Positions 26,601-33,712 are shown, counted from the first letter of the stretch. The stretch is DNA of 49,553 bases from JBKJZO01 sp046715235 (GCA_046715235.1 JBKJZO010000019.1:1-49553), one strand, 5' to 3'. A program made the numbers and translations. The notes: generated by a model from the sequence alone, not told the origin.

Positions 26601-27823
26601 GGCAGTTGCGTCGGCAGGTATGACGAGAGCGTCTCGTTGAGTTCGAGCTTGATCGCTACGCCGTCAATCTGCGTGCCGTAGAGCTGCTCGTACGGGAACT
26701 TCGCAGCCGTACGCCAAGTCTGGCTGACCGGCTCCTTGTCGGTGCCGACCCGGATCCCGCATGACAAGCAGCCCACCGCCGTGACCTCTGTCGCAGTGAT
26801 GTTGTCCCAGCGGTAGTAGGAAATGCCCGACGTGTTCTCATGCGTGAACGTCGGGTCGACATGCAGCGGGTATGCCCGCTTGGCAGCGGTTGCCCACGCC
26901 CGGTCGATGCTAGCGGTCAGGATCGTCGTGCGGCCGCGCTTGCCAAGCGAGTAAGAAACAGGGACGACACTGCGCTTGCTGACGTTTGAGTCCCAGGCTT
27001 CACCCGGCGGCACTGAAGCGACCACAACGCCGCGCTTGTTCTTGAAGGCGATGCTGCCGTCCCGCGACTTTGACGCCTTCAGGCCCGGGGCGTTGTAGAC
27101 GAACTGCCATGAGAGCTGCGCGGCAGATTTTGCCGCGTTGCCCTTCGACTGCACAGCAGCCGCCGGTCGCTTGCGGATGACGAGTTCCTCTTTCACCGCG
27201 TCGTTAGTGACTCGGTAGTCAAGGTCTACGCCGTCGAGGACGCCGGCGTACCGAACGCCGGTAGTGCCGAGCTTCGTCGCCGGAACTGCGCGGCTTCCAA
27301 TGAGGCCGAACGACACCGGGTTGCCGCCGGGTGCGAAGGAGACCGTCTTATCCGCGGACGCTCGCTTGGAGAACTTCGGCGAAAGCGCGTGCGCACCAGT
27401 GACCAGGTCGCCGTCTCGGTTCGCGCGGACGGCCTTGACGATCGGGACGAAGCCACCTCGGGCGTCTTTGACGTTTCGCGGCTCGAGGCCCATCACGGCA
27501 GTGTGCGAACCGTCCGTGTTCAGGTAGTCGTCGACGAATTCGCTGCGCGCAACAGACACCCGGCGCACGCCATCGAGCAATGGTCCGGTCGGGGGCTTTG
27601 GGCTCGGGGGCTTCGGGTTCGACTTCGGCCCAGCCTTCGCGGGAGGCGGTGTCTTTGGGGCCGGCTTTTGCTTCGCCGCCGGCGCTGTGGGCTTCGACGA
27701 CTTCGAAGGCGAAGGTCGTCCGGCTGTCGCCGGCGTCGCTGCCGCGCCGGCAACGAGCGAAAGCGCGATCACCAGCCCTACGGATGCGGCGAGCGGGTTG
27801 CGATGGCGAGCGGAGCGCAGCAT
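23684..27823 (-). CDS. secreted LCAT-type lipase with RHS/polymorphic-toxin-like N-terminus (1379 aa)
   Basis: The ATG at 27823 gives a clean Sec signal peptide (MLRSARHRNPLAAS, a hydrophobic core, then ATPATAG); the frame is open upstream but without coding character. Order of parts: a Pro/Lys-rich linker to about residue 80; about 85-325 a domain like the N-terminus of actinobacterial RHS-type proteins (YAGVLDGVDLDYRVTND); 325-495 a beta-sandwich; 600-960 an alpha/beta hydrolase of the lecithin:cholesterol-acyltransferase type with FVPGTGGS, YDWRRS, nucleophile Ser737 in AHSLGG, Asp927 in IGDGVA and His958/959; then beta-sandwich domains, including an Ig-like one with DNAGGSGVAEIQYVVG; and a final pre-peptidase-type PPC domain. 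It should cleave ester lipids outside the cell. It is followed by a coupled membrane protein and bracketed by IS elements. Confidence 0.85.
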   Translation of the reverse strand: MLRSARHRNPLAASVGLVIALSLVAGAAATPATAGRPSPSKSSKPTAPAAKQKPAPKTPPPAKAGPKSNPKPPSPKPPTGPLLDGVRRVSVARSEFVDDYLNTDGSHTAVMGLEPRNVKDARGGFVPIVKAVRANRDGDLVTGAHALSPKFSKRASADKTVSFAPGGNPVSFGLIGSRAVPATKLGTTGVRYAGVLDGVDLDYRVTNDAVKEELVIRKRPAAAVQSKGNAAKSAAQLSWQFVYNAPGLKASKSRDGSIAFKNKRGVVVASVPPGEAWDSNVSKRSVVPVSYSLGKRGRTTILTASIDRAWATAAKRAYPLHVDPTFTHENTSGISYYRWDNITATEVTAVGCLSCGIRVGTDKEPVSQTWRTAAKFPYEQLYGTQIDGVAIKLELNETLSSYLPTQLPLTVHAADPVPSFNAFDETVLASQSVQQKTTIVTGNPLNDRLTAKIRGWVTGREASQRLFFKGTERPGQHTYNEMTATMTVAYTPNTHFATPVYPKNGAKRVPQIPVPTFRIAYSNPTLQQRYRYVIYDAKRVLWTSAWTDKTQVTPPAFSLPNQLEVFWRVDLDDNFTRGVGGHDTTSPIRYGPEWAFSTIREDLPIIFVPGTGGSTIEDADGHEVYPNAVAVAASPNDSHFDVLQFESDGRTEKSEPFGPLHVGHVTKVVGLHPWSEDIYDSTYNFLHGGGYKDGVSLFPFPYDWRRSQQHNAALLRLKIAEVQRITGFDKVNILAHSLGGLVASTAVEGDAATAAKVNRIVTLGSPHLGVARVLGQLKYNEPCQTRIAGKCWIDNDELAKLMRNWPGLLEMLPGRNYVTAATSPIVVSRMPVAGPREDKWLSFADYRAKLADKNMPLIDSAFEWHNDHDGWAPASRQLGLLRIVGEGHYTIAAVREQDEQKCTWSRGPAKPVCKIVTVNSFELRIGDGVAERNSAGLHNQEKGFDLRGNGLNHYVRVHHDDLPKDLEVLKMAIRYLKLDGPNPTRSAAQSARCVGCSNSIGAAGAAHHMSATSDDDDPQTPEDELAPLPEGISLTPGHLSGSALDVHGSVYGSLRDSSGHVTGVTDTILKLAVENIPLSQYDAGTEYSSTVLQRDGDYEGTWRATEDGEVKFRLRTYADNDVSRLVAFPPLEVRSGAVLTMSLHLPGIDPAPALRIDDDGNGVVDRTVPAFAPVTGPAILDVTPPEAVGVVTRRYIAEDGKRMARVELTATDNAGGSGVAEIQYVVGRTGERGAYTGPFELLAEGDLFIRAVDAAGNVQMPYYAFALDEHADHVEAVHEFLEPHVNLAGQLAYEGDEDWIGLNLAAGETQVQLIGMAQDYDLEVYDAQLALVSASRVGGNRSEKLQVDGPGGRYFVRVVSAHGEWSAKTGYRLNIGEAK

Positions 27824-28186
27824 GGAGGTCCCCCCGAATTGACCGTGTCCCCCACGGTTCCCCACAAGCATCGAAGCGGCGCGAGAACGCCTCGACCGCT
27901 GGATGGCCCGGCGCCGATGACGCCGAATGCCATTCGACGGACGGCGTTGATGCGCTTCGGTGTAGATGAGTCCGGGTGCAGCCCGGTCGCGACGGATGTG
28001 CACGCCGACGGGCAGCGGGAGATCCCTCGTGCTGGTCGTGACCAGCGGAAGGAGGGCGCGGCCGGTTGGTGTTCCAGCGCGTGGAAGTCCTCGCTCGCGG
28101 CGGGTGTCCAACTCGTCTCCAGCGAGGCGCGTGGCGACGTGCCGCCGCGGATCCCCGAGGTCGGCTGGCAGGCGACGCCCGTCGCC
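27824..28186. other. upstream region of the lipase gene, next to IS630
   Basis: No gene is supported here. The stretch must hold the lipase promoter, with a GGGGGA ribosome site 5-10 nt before the ATG. Frames that run through it on the plus strand look like GC-rich shadow reading. The IS630 element inserted at its far end, so any regulatory region beyond about 360 bp has been separated from the gene. Confidence 0.4.
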
Positions 28187-29256
28187 TAGTGCCTCGTAAA
28201 CGATGTTCTTTTACCCGGTCGGGAGTGTGGGAGTAGTTCGTCGGCGGACTTGGTCCAGGTGAAGGGTTGGCAGCGGTCGTTCCAGCCGTCGATGAAGGCT
28301 TCGATGGCGTGGATGAGGTCTTTGACGCTAGTGAGGCTGCCTCGGCGGATGGCTTGCCGGGTGATGATCCCGAAGAAGATCTCGACCATGTTCAGCCAGG
28401 AGCCGGACGTCGGGGTGAAGTGCAAAGTGATCCGCGGGTGCTTGGCCAGCCAGGCCTGCACGGCCGGGTGCTTATGGGTGGCGTAGTTGTCGACCACGAT
28501 GTGCAGCGGCTTGCGCGGGTAGCTCCTGGCGACGTGTTTGAGGAAGCGTAGGAACTCCTCGTGGCGGTGCCGCGGGTAGCAGGCGTCGGTGACCTTCCCG
28601 GTGGCCACCTCGAGCGCGGCGAACAGCGTGGTAGTGCCATGCCACACGTAGTCGTGGGTCTGCTTGGCTGGGATCCCCGGCCGCAGCGGCAGGATCGGCG
28701 CGGTACGGTCCAGCGCCTGCACCTGGGACTTCTCGTCGATGCACAGCACGATGGCCTTGTCCGGTGGATTGAGGTAAAGCCCGACGACGTCGCGGAGCTT
28801 GGCTTCCAGCTCCGGATCGGTGGAGAACTTGAACGTCTCCACCCGCCACGGTTGCAGGTCCCAGTCCTTCCAGACCTTCGCTACCGTGACGTGGCTGACG
28901 CCCAGCTCACCGGCCAGCAGCCGGGACGACCAGTGCGTCACGGCGAGCCGCTCCGGTGGCGGCTCCAAGGTCGCCAGGACGACCGCGACCGGGTCCAAGG
29001 TCGCGGGCCGGCCTGGCTTCGCCCGGTCGTCCAGCCCGGCCAGCCCCTCGCTGGCGTACCGGCGTTTCCAGGCGATCACCGTCGGCTTGCTCACCCCGAC
29101 CCGGTGCGCGATCTCGTTCGTGCCGACACCCTCATCGGCCAGCAGCACGATCCGGGCGCGCTGCGCCAGCCCGGCCGGCATCGACGACGACCGCGTCCAC
29201 GAGCTGAGCACCTCACGATCAGCGCGCGAAACCTGCACACCCACAGTCAACGGCAT
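28186..29256 (-). CDS. IS630-family transposase (356 aa)
   Basis: A full-length DDE transposase. Residues about 1-100 form a winged helix-turn-helix region (GVGTNEIAHRVGVSKPTVIAWKRRY) followed by a second helical DNA-binding part. The catalytic domain shows LCIDEKSQVQALDRT with the first Asp, IVVDNYATHKHP with the second Asp, and SWLNMVEIFFG with the Glu. The length fits the family. It cuts and pastes the element at TA sites. The start ATG at 29256 has no strong ribosome site, usual for transposases. The upstream and downstream ends are described with the element. Confidence 0.93.
   Translation of the reverse strand: MPLTVGVQVSRADREVLSSWTRSSSMPAGLAQRARIVLLADEGVGTNEIAHRVGVSKPTVIAWKRRYASEGLAGLDDRAKPGRPATLDPVAVVLATLEPPPERLAVTHWSSRLLAGELGVSHVTVAKVWKDWDLQPWRVETFKFSTDPELEAKLRDVVGLYLNPPDKAIVLCIDEKSQVQALDRTAPILPLRPGIPAKQTHDYVWHGTTTLFAALEVATGKVTDACYPRHRHEEFLRFLKHVARSYPRKPLHIVVDNYATHKHPAVQAWLAKHPRITLHFTPTSGSWLNMVEIFFGIITRQAIRRGSLTSVKDLIHAIEAFIDGWNDRCQPFTWTKSADELLPHSRPGKRTSFTRH
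28187..28216 (+). repeat. left imperfect terminal inverted repeat of the IS630 element
   Basis: It begins TAGTGCCTCGTAAA and ends TTTTACCC. Matched by eye to the right end. Confidence 0.6.
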
Positions 29257-29272
29257 GCATCATGATCCCATA

Positions 29273-29302
29273 AGGTAAAGCTACTTACTTAACGACATAC
29301 TA
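29273..29302 (-). repeat. right imperfect terminal inverted repeat of the IS630 element
   Basis: Read on the minus strand it starts TAGTATGTCGTTAA and ends GCTTTACCT, pairing with the left end. Confidence 0.6.
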
Positions 29303-29335
29303 GATGGGATATTCGATGCATCCGGGCGTCGAACA

Positions 29336-29491
29336 ATGAATAAGTGCAATAGGACTCCGTCGCCAACAGAAGACGGCCGGGGCTGGACGACGATCGCGAT
29401 CGACCGCGAGAGCCGGCGCTGGACCGTCGCCCAGGCCAGCCGTCAGGCCGACACGTCACGGTCGGCATACGAGCGGCTGTACGAAACCTGA
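29336..29491 (+). CDS. small hypothetical ORF beside IS630 (51 aa)
   Basis: A short frame from ATG to TGA with coding-like composition: WTTIAIDRESRRWTVAQAS, then ADTSRSAYERLYET. It starts just 34 bp beyond the IS630 end, so it may be the surviving tail of a gene cut by the insertion rather than a complete gene. There is no clear ribosome site. No family recognised. Confidence 0.35.
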   Translation: MNKCNRTPSPTEDGRGWTTIAIDRESRRWTVAQASRQADTSRSAYERLYET

Positions 29492-29535
29492 CGCGCGCCT
29501 GGGCGAGTCAGTCGCACTTCACGGAGCACCTCAGT

Positions 29536-30000
29536 TCATGCCACGCGGCCACGCGGGACGTCGTCGATGTCGACGTCGCGGTCGTACTGGTCGGGCCGTT
29601 CTTGCTGGTAACCATCGACGAGCAGGGGTGAGGAAATGATGAAGTCGGCGCTCGCCACGTTGCAGGCGACCGGGATGTTCCAGACTGCCGCGATGCGGAG
29701 CAACGCCTTGACATCGGGGTCGTGCGGCTGCGGCTCGAGTGGGTCCCAGAAGAAGATGAGGACGTCAATCTGTCCTTCAGCGATTTTCGCGCCGATCTGC
29801 TGGTCGCCACCTACCGGACCACTGAGGAACTGCGTCACCTGCAGGCCGAGCTCGTACTGCAGCATGCCTCCGGTAGTGCCCGTCGCGTACAGGTGATGCG
29901 CCCGCAACGTGTCCCGGTTGAAGTTGGCCCACCGCAGCAGGTCAGGCTTCTTCCGGTCGTGCGCGACGAGCGCGATGTGTCGTGCCTGGTGTACCGACAT
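29536..30000 (-). CDS. mgsA: methylglyoxal synthase
   Basis: 154 residues, the usual size. It converts dihydroxyacetone phosphate into methylglyoxal and phosphate in the cytosol, an overflow route for phosphosugars. The active-site set is visible: His14-Asp15 in LVAHDRKKPDL, Asp66 in SGPVGGDQQIG, and His93/Asp94/Asp96 in PQPHDPDVKALLR. Substrate-loop residues such as GTTGGML are also present. I chose the ATG at 30000, which follows a good GAGAGGAG ribosome site; an in-frame start 16 codons earlier has none. It stands alone, transcribed away from the ltrA-type gene. Confidence 0.93.
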   Translation of the reverse strand: MSVHQARHIALVAHDRKKPDLLRWANFNRDTLRAHHLYATGTTGGMLQYELGLQVTQFLSGPVGGDQQIGAKIAEGQIDVLIFFWDPLEPQPHDPDVKALLRIAAVWNIPVACNVASADFIISSPLLVDGYQQERPDQYDRDVDIDDVPRGRVA

Positions 30001-30120
30001 TCGGTACTCCTCTCTGATCCCTCTTAGAGTCCTTTGCCCTGATGCCACTGCAGTAACTGGACATGACGGTGCGGTAAACAGTTGGCACCGGGAAAGCAGC
30101 TCGTGCTGCTCAACAACCGC

Positions 30121-30192
30121 CTGCGGGCAACGAATCCGCTGCGTGCAAGGACTGTGCTTCGTGCGATGAGTCCGCTGCGTGTAACCAGTCGG
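30121..30192 (+). repeat. four tandem 18-bp imperfect repeats upstream of the LtrA-family gene
   Basis: Units start at 30121, 30139, 30157 and 30175, each close to CTGCGTGCAA followed by eight variable bases ending in a CCG-type triplet. In one plus-strand frame they read as LRATNP, LRARTV, LRAMSP, LRVTSR, continuing LAFSLP and LRHAAT into the downstream gene. No start codon with a ribosome site was found for that frame. Confidence 0.6.
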
Positions 30193-30205
30193 CTCGCTTT
30201 CAGTT

Positions 30206-30211
30206 TACCGT
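30206..30211 (+). promoter_or_regulatory. -10 hexamer of a likely leaderless promoter for the LtrA-family gene
   Basis: TACCGT lies 6 nt before the ATG, with no Shine-Dalgarno sequence, as expected if transcription starts at the initiator. No clear -35 box. Confidence 0.45.
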
Positions 30212-30217
30212 TGCGCC

Positions 30218-31357
30218 ATGCCGCAACTTGCCGAAGACCACCGCGTCACGCCGCTAGAGCTGTTCTTTGATCTCGTTTTCGTCTTCGCGGTGACACAAGT
30301 CACAGCGACACTCGAGCACGATCTATCTTGGCGGGGACTGGGTCGCGGCCTCCTGATCGTTGCCGCTCTGTGGTGGGCGTGGGCGGCGTACGCCTGGCTC
30401 ACGAACGCCTCCGAGCATCGCGACCCATCGGTTCGTGTGCTCATGTTCGCCGCGATGGCAACGATGCTCGTCGCGGCGATCGTGTTGCCCGACGCCTTCG
30501 GCGAGCACGCAGTCGCGTTCGGCATTGCGTACTTCATCTTCCGCGCGTTGCACCTGCTGTTGTTCTGGATCGCCGGCCGTGACGTGCAGGGGATCCGGAT
30601 GGCTCTGTTGCGCTTGTCGCCGAACTTCCTTGCCGCGCCGGCTCTCATCGCGGTCGCCGGGTTCCTTGGCCCGACTCCGCGAGTCGTCCTGTGGATAGCG
30701 GCGATCTCACTCGACTACTCGAGTCCGGTGCTGAGGGGTATGGCGGGCTGGCACGTCGCGCCCGCGCATTTCGTCGAGCGACACGGACTCATCGTCATCA
30801 TCGCGCTCGGCGAATCGATCGTCGCAGTCGGAGTCGGTGCCGGTGGGCTACCCGTCGGGAGCGCACTGATCAGCGGCATCGTGCTGGCCATGCTCGTTGT
30901 GGCGGGACTGTGGTGGGCGTACTTCGACGAGCAGCCTGACCGCGTGGAGCGACGGCTCCTCGACAGCGACGAGCTCCCGCGCGCGGTACTCGCGCGTGAC
31001 CTGTTCAGCTACCTGCACATGCCGATGGTGGCCGGCATCATCCTCTTCGCGCTCGGCGTCACCGAAACGCTGGGACACACCGGCGAAGAACTGGACGGCA
31101 TTCCCGCGCTTGCTCTTGGCGGCGGCGTCGCCCTCTATCTGGCGTCGCTCGTCGCGTTCAGGCTGCGGGCCGAAGGCGCGCTAGACGCGTCGCGGCTGCT
31201 GGCCGCGGGAGCCAGTCTCGCCTGCGTCGCCTTCGCGATGACAGCGAGTGCGCTGGCCGCGCTGGCGGCGCTGGCCGCTGTCGTCGCCGTACTAACCGCC
31301 TGGGAAGCCAGGCCGTTGCGGCAATCGGGTGGCTCTCCGGAGCTGGCTGCGAGATGA
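30218..31357 (+). CDS. LtrA (low temperature requirement A) family membrane protein
   Basis: 379 residues with about 11 predicted membrane segments. The family signature is at the N-terminus: VTPLELFFDLVFVFAVTQV with the conserved acidic FFDLVFVF helix. Later come LWWAWAAYAWLTN, FVERHGLIVIIALGESIVAVG and GLWWAYFDE, all characteristic of LtrA. The founding gene is linked to growth of Listeria at low temperature; the substrate or reaction is not known. The start ATG has no ribosome site but a -10 hexamer just upstream. The next gene, psuG, has its own promoter-like hexamer, so co-transcription is not required. Confidence 0.9.
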   Translation: MPQLAEDHRVTPLELFFDLVFVFAVTQVTATLEHDLSWRGLGRGLLIVAALWWAWAAYAWLTNASEHRDPSVRVLMFAAMATMLVAAIVLPDAFGEHAVAFGIAYFIFRALHLLLFWIAGRDVQGIRMALLRLSPNFLAAPALIAVAGFLGPTPRVVLWIAAISLDYSSPVLRGMAGWHVAPAHFVERHGLIVIIALGESIVAVGVGAGGLPVGSALISGIVLAMLVVAGLWWAYFDEQPDRVERRLLDSDELPRAVLARDLFSYLHMPMVAGIILFALGVTETLGHTGEELDGIPALALGGGVALYLASLVAFRLRAEGALDASRLLAAGASLACVAFAMTASALAALAALAAVVAVLTAWEARPLRQSGGSPELAAR

Positions 31358-31371
31358 CGGTTTCACCGCCC

Positions 31372-31377
31372 TATCCT
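31372..31377 (+). promoter_or_regulatory. -10 hexamer of a likely leaderless promoter for psuG
   Basis: TATCCT lies 7 nt before the psuG ATG; no ribosome site precedes the start. Confidence 0.5.
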
Positions 31378-31384
31378 TTGCGCG

Positions 31385-32305
31385 ATGACGATGGACGTGC
31401 TGCGCATCCGGGACGACGTCGCCGCGGCGATCGCCGGCGGCCGTCCGGTCGTTGCGCTCGAGAGCACGATCATCGCGCACGGCCTCCCGCGGCCGGACAA
31501 CCTCCGCGTCGCGCGTGAGGTCGAGGCGATCGTTGCCGCGCAGGGCGCGGTTCCGGCGACGATCGGCGTCGTCGACGGTGTCGCGATAGTCGGTCTGAAC
31601 GACGACGAACTCGCGCGCCTCGCCGGTGACGACGACGTGGTGAAGCTGTCTGTGCGCGACGTCGCGCTCGCTGTGGCGCAGCGAGGGACGGGTGCAACGA
31701 CCGTTGCGAGCACCGCGGCGCTCGCCGCGCGCGCCGGCATCAGGGTGTTCGCGACCGGCGGGCTGGGCGGCGTACACCGTGAGGCCCGGGACAGCTGGGA
31801 CGAGTCGGCCGACCTCGCGACGCTTGCCGAGACGCCGCTGACCGTCGTATGCGCGGGGGTCAAATCGATCCTGGACGTGCCGGCGACGCTCGAGCGGCTC
31901 GAGTCACTGAGCGTTGCCGTTGTGGGGTTTCGCACCCGGTCGTTCCCTGGTTTCTACCTGAGCGACTCGGGCTATCCGCTCGACTGGTCCGTGGACTCGC
32001 CGGAGGAGGTCGCGGACATGATGCTTGCGCGCCGTGACCTCGGTCTCGACAACTCCGCGATGATCCTCGCCAACCCGCTCGGTGTTGGCGACCAGATGGA
32101 CAAGGGCTTGCACGACCGGGTGCTGGGCGAGGGGCTGGCCCGGCTGCGAGCCGCCGGGATTCAGGGCAAGGGCGTGACGCCGTACCTGCTCGAGTACTTC
32201 CATCGGGAAACGCACGGTGCCAGCCTCGCGGCCAATACCATCATCATCCGTCGCAACGCCCTGTTGGCGGCGCAGATCGCCGTCGCCTGGGGAGACCGCA
32301 CGTGA
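31385..32305 (+). CDS. psuG: pseudouridine-5'-phosphate glycosidase
   Basis: 306 residues, matching the family. It splits pseudouridine 5'-phosphate at its C-C glycosidic bond into uracil and ribose 5-phosphate. Visible family features are Glu26 in VVALESTIIAHGLP, Lys87 in VVKLSVRDVA, the GTGATTVAST loop, FATGGLGGVHR, DLGLDNSAMILANPL near the end, and QGKGVTPYLLEYF. Its stop overlaps the kinase GTG by 4 bp, so the glycosidase and pseudouridine kinase are translated together, the normal two-enzyme route for RNA-derived pseudouridine. No transporter of the psuT type is next to it. Indigoidine synthase A (IndA) proteins are homologous, but the kinase partner favours PsuG. Confidence 0.94.
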   Translation: MTMDVLRIRDDVAAAIAGGRPVVALESTIIAHGLPRPDNLRVAREVEAIVAAQGAVPATIGVVDGVAIVGLNDDELARLAGDDDVVKLSVRDVALAVAQRGTGATTVASTAALAARAGIRVFATGGLGGVHREARDSWDESADLATLAETPLTVVCAGVKSILDVPATLERLESLSVAVVGFRTRSFPGFYLSDSGYPLDWSVDSPEEVADMMLARRDLGLDNSAMILANPLGVGDQMDKGLHDRVLGEGLARLRAAGIQGKGVTPYLLEYFHRETHGASLAANTIIIRRNALLAAQIAVAWGDRT

Positions 32306-33228
32306 GCAAGCGCATCGTCGTCATCGGCGACATCGCCATCGACGTGGTCGCGAGGTTCACCGGCCCGCTGCAGCTCGGCAGCGACTCCAACGCGAGCGTT
32401 GCGACGTACGGCGGCGGCTCGGCGGCCAACGTCGCGGCGTGGCTCGCGGTCGGCAGCGGTCAGTCGGTGGTGTTCGTCGGCCGGGTGGGCAACGACCCGG
32501 CCGGGCGGGTGCAGGTCGAGGAGCTGAAGCGGGCCGGAGTCGACGTGCGCGTCAGGGTCGACGCGCAGCATGCGACTGGATGCGTGGTCGTGCTCGTCGG
32601 TGAGGATGGCGAACGCAGCATGCTGCCCGACCGTGGCGCGAGCAACGCGTTGTCGCCGCTGGATTTGCCGCCGGATGTGTTCACCGCCGACGGGCATATG
32701 CACCTGTCCGCCTACCCGTTGCTGCACGACTCGTCCCGCGCCGCCGCTCTGGCGGCCCTGGGCATGGCGCGCGACGTCGGCATGTCCATCTCGGTCGATC
32801 CGTCGTCGGCCTCGCTGCTCGCCGCGGCCGGCGCTTCTCAGTTCCTCGAGTGGACCGGGCCGGTCGACCTGTGCATCGCCAACCTCGAGGAGGCGCGCGT
32901 CCTCGCGGGGCCTGGTACGCCGGAAGAGCTCGCCCGCCGTCTCGCGTCGTCGCCGTACCGCGAGGTCGTCGTCAAGCTCGGAGCTGACGGCGCGATCTGG
33001 TCGGACGGCGAGTCGGTCGTCGACGTGCCGGCCGCCCCCGCGAAGGTCATCGCGACGACGGGCGCCGGCGACGCGTTCGCCGCCGGCTTCCTCGCCGCGT
33101 GGACCAAGGGCCTCGCACCCCGCGACGCGCTATCGGCGGGCACGAGTACGGCGGCTGCCGCGGTCGCCCAGGTAGGCGCGCGCCCGTTCGTGACGACGTT
33201 CGGGTTCGAGGAAACCACCCCCCGCTGA
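32302..33228 (+). CDS. psuK: PfkB-family kinase, likely pseudouridine kinase
   Basis: 308 residues, GTG start in a GTGA overlap with psuG. The fold is ribokinase/PfkB: N-terminal GDIAIDVVARF, first signature YGGGSAANVAAWLA, NLEEARVL, and the C-terminal signature TTGAGDAFAAGFLAAW with its catalytic Asp and anion hole. It would phosphorylate pseudouridine at the 5' position with ATP, making the substrate of the preceding enzyme. Sequence alone cannot separate it from other sugar kinases; the assignment of substrate comes from its coupling to psuG. The gene converges with the small minus-strand gene after a gap of about 110 bp in which I see no strong hairpin. Confidence 0.88.
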   Translation: MSKRIVVIGDIAIDVVARFTGPLQLGSDSNASVATYGGGSAANVAAWLAVGSGQSVVFVGRVGNDPAGRVQVEELKRAGVDVRVRVDAQHATGCVVVLVGEDGERSMLPDRGASNALSPLDLPPDVFTADGHMHLSAYPLLHDSSRAAALAALGMARDVGMSISVDPSSASLLAAAGASQFLEWTGPVDLCIANLEEARVLAGPGTPEELARRLASSPYREVVVKLGADGAIWSDGESVVDVPAAPAKVIATTGAGDAFAAGFLAAWTKGLAPRDALSAGTSTAAAAVAQVGARPFVTTFGFEETTPR

Positions 33229-33337
33229 CGCATCAACACGCTCGTCGCCCTCGTCAGCCTCGTAACTTCGGTCAGCCCGGCCACCCCGGCGCTTCTTTCT
33301 GGCAACTGGGTGCGGGTTGAGCGTGACCTCGGGGTGA

Positions 33338-33610
33338 CTACTCCCGAATCGCCTCGCGCAGCGAGGCCAGGCCGCGTTCGCTCAGGCTGGCCGCAAGCGC
33401 GGTCTCGACGTCGAGTTCCATCGCGGCGCCGACCGGACCTTCGCCGTACGCGATCGACGCGACGACGGCAGTGCGCTCGGCTTCGGGCAGCGCGGCGAGT
33501 GCTTCGACCAGGCGCGCGATGAGCTCGGACTCGTCCTCATGCGGGTCGCTGAAGGCCCGCGCCTCGATCACCGAGGGCGGCAGTGGGCGGCACCGCGGTT
33601 TGTCGGTCAC
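33338..33610 (-). CDS. small hypothetical protein, sigma-factor-like helical tail (90 aa)
   Basis: I chose GTG at 33610, which has AAGGAA about 5 nt upstream; the longer in-frame start 42 codons earlier lacks one and would cross the palindrome region. The protein begins VTDKPRCRPLPPSVIEAR and continues with a helical part, VEALAALPEAERTAVVASIAYGEGPVGAAMELD, that reads like a sigma-70 region 4 helix-turn-helix entry. It is much too short to be a sigma factor and lacks region 2. It may be a small DNA- or polymerase-binding regulator, or simply a helical protein. Divergently oriented from the SRAP gene. Confidence 0.55.
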   Translation of the reverse strand: MTDKPRCRPLPPSVIEARAFSDPHEDESELIARLVEALAALPEAERTAVVASIAYGEGPVGAAMELDVETALAASLSERGLASLREAIRE

Positions 33611-33696
33611 GCATTTCCTTCGGCAGGCGAATGGCTCCACACAGTGTGCGGGCGCCGGATCGATGATGCCAACGACAACGGCCGCCCCGGTCATCC

Positions 33697-33712
33697 CGAA
33701 ACGGCCGTTTCG
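33697..33712. promoter_or_regulatory. 16-bp perfect palindrome in a divergent intergenic region
   Basis: CGAAACGGCCGTTTCG lies between the small minus-strand gene and the SRAP gene, 84 bp and 166 bp from their starts. It is of operator size. It is near, but not equal to, the actinobacterial LexA box (GAAC-N4-GTTC): with GGCC as the centre the arms are AAAC/GTTT. Confidence 0.45.

Larger units (their letters stand above)
28187..29302 (-). mobile_element. IS630-family insertion sequence, apparently complete
   Basis: The element contains one intact transposase and is bounded by TA dinucleotides, the target duplicated by IS630/Tc1-type elements. The ends are imperfect inverted repeats: 28187-28216 against the complement of 29273-29302, both starting TAGT, sharing TCGT a few bases in, and finishing TTTACC, with 19 of 30 bases matching by my hand alignment. 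The transposase stop codon lies in the left end itself. It is the only IS here with an uninterrupted gene, suggesting the most recent arrival. Confidence 0.75.

Noticed and set aside
27389..28189. Plus-strand gene ending at the IS630 border
   Set aside because: The end looks faintly protein-like (EVGWQATPVA), but most of the frame is antisense to the lipase signal region and has no domain features.
30082..30270. Independent gene made of LRxxxx hexapeptide repeats
   Set aside because: It would start at TTG with no ribosome site and run into the LtrA gene; I report the repeat itself instead.
33697..33712. LexA/SOS box upstream of the SRAP gene
   Set aside because: The spacing and arms do not match the actinobacterial box; it is kept only as an unassigned palindrome.
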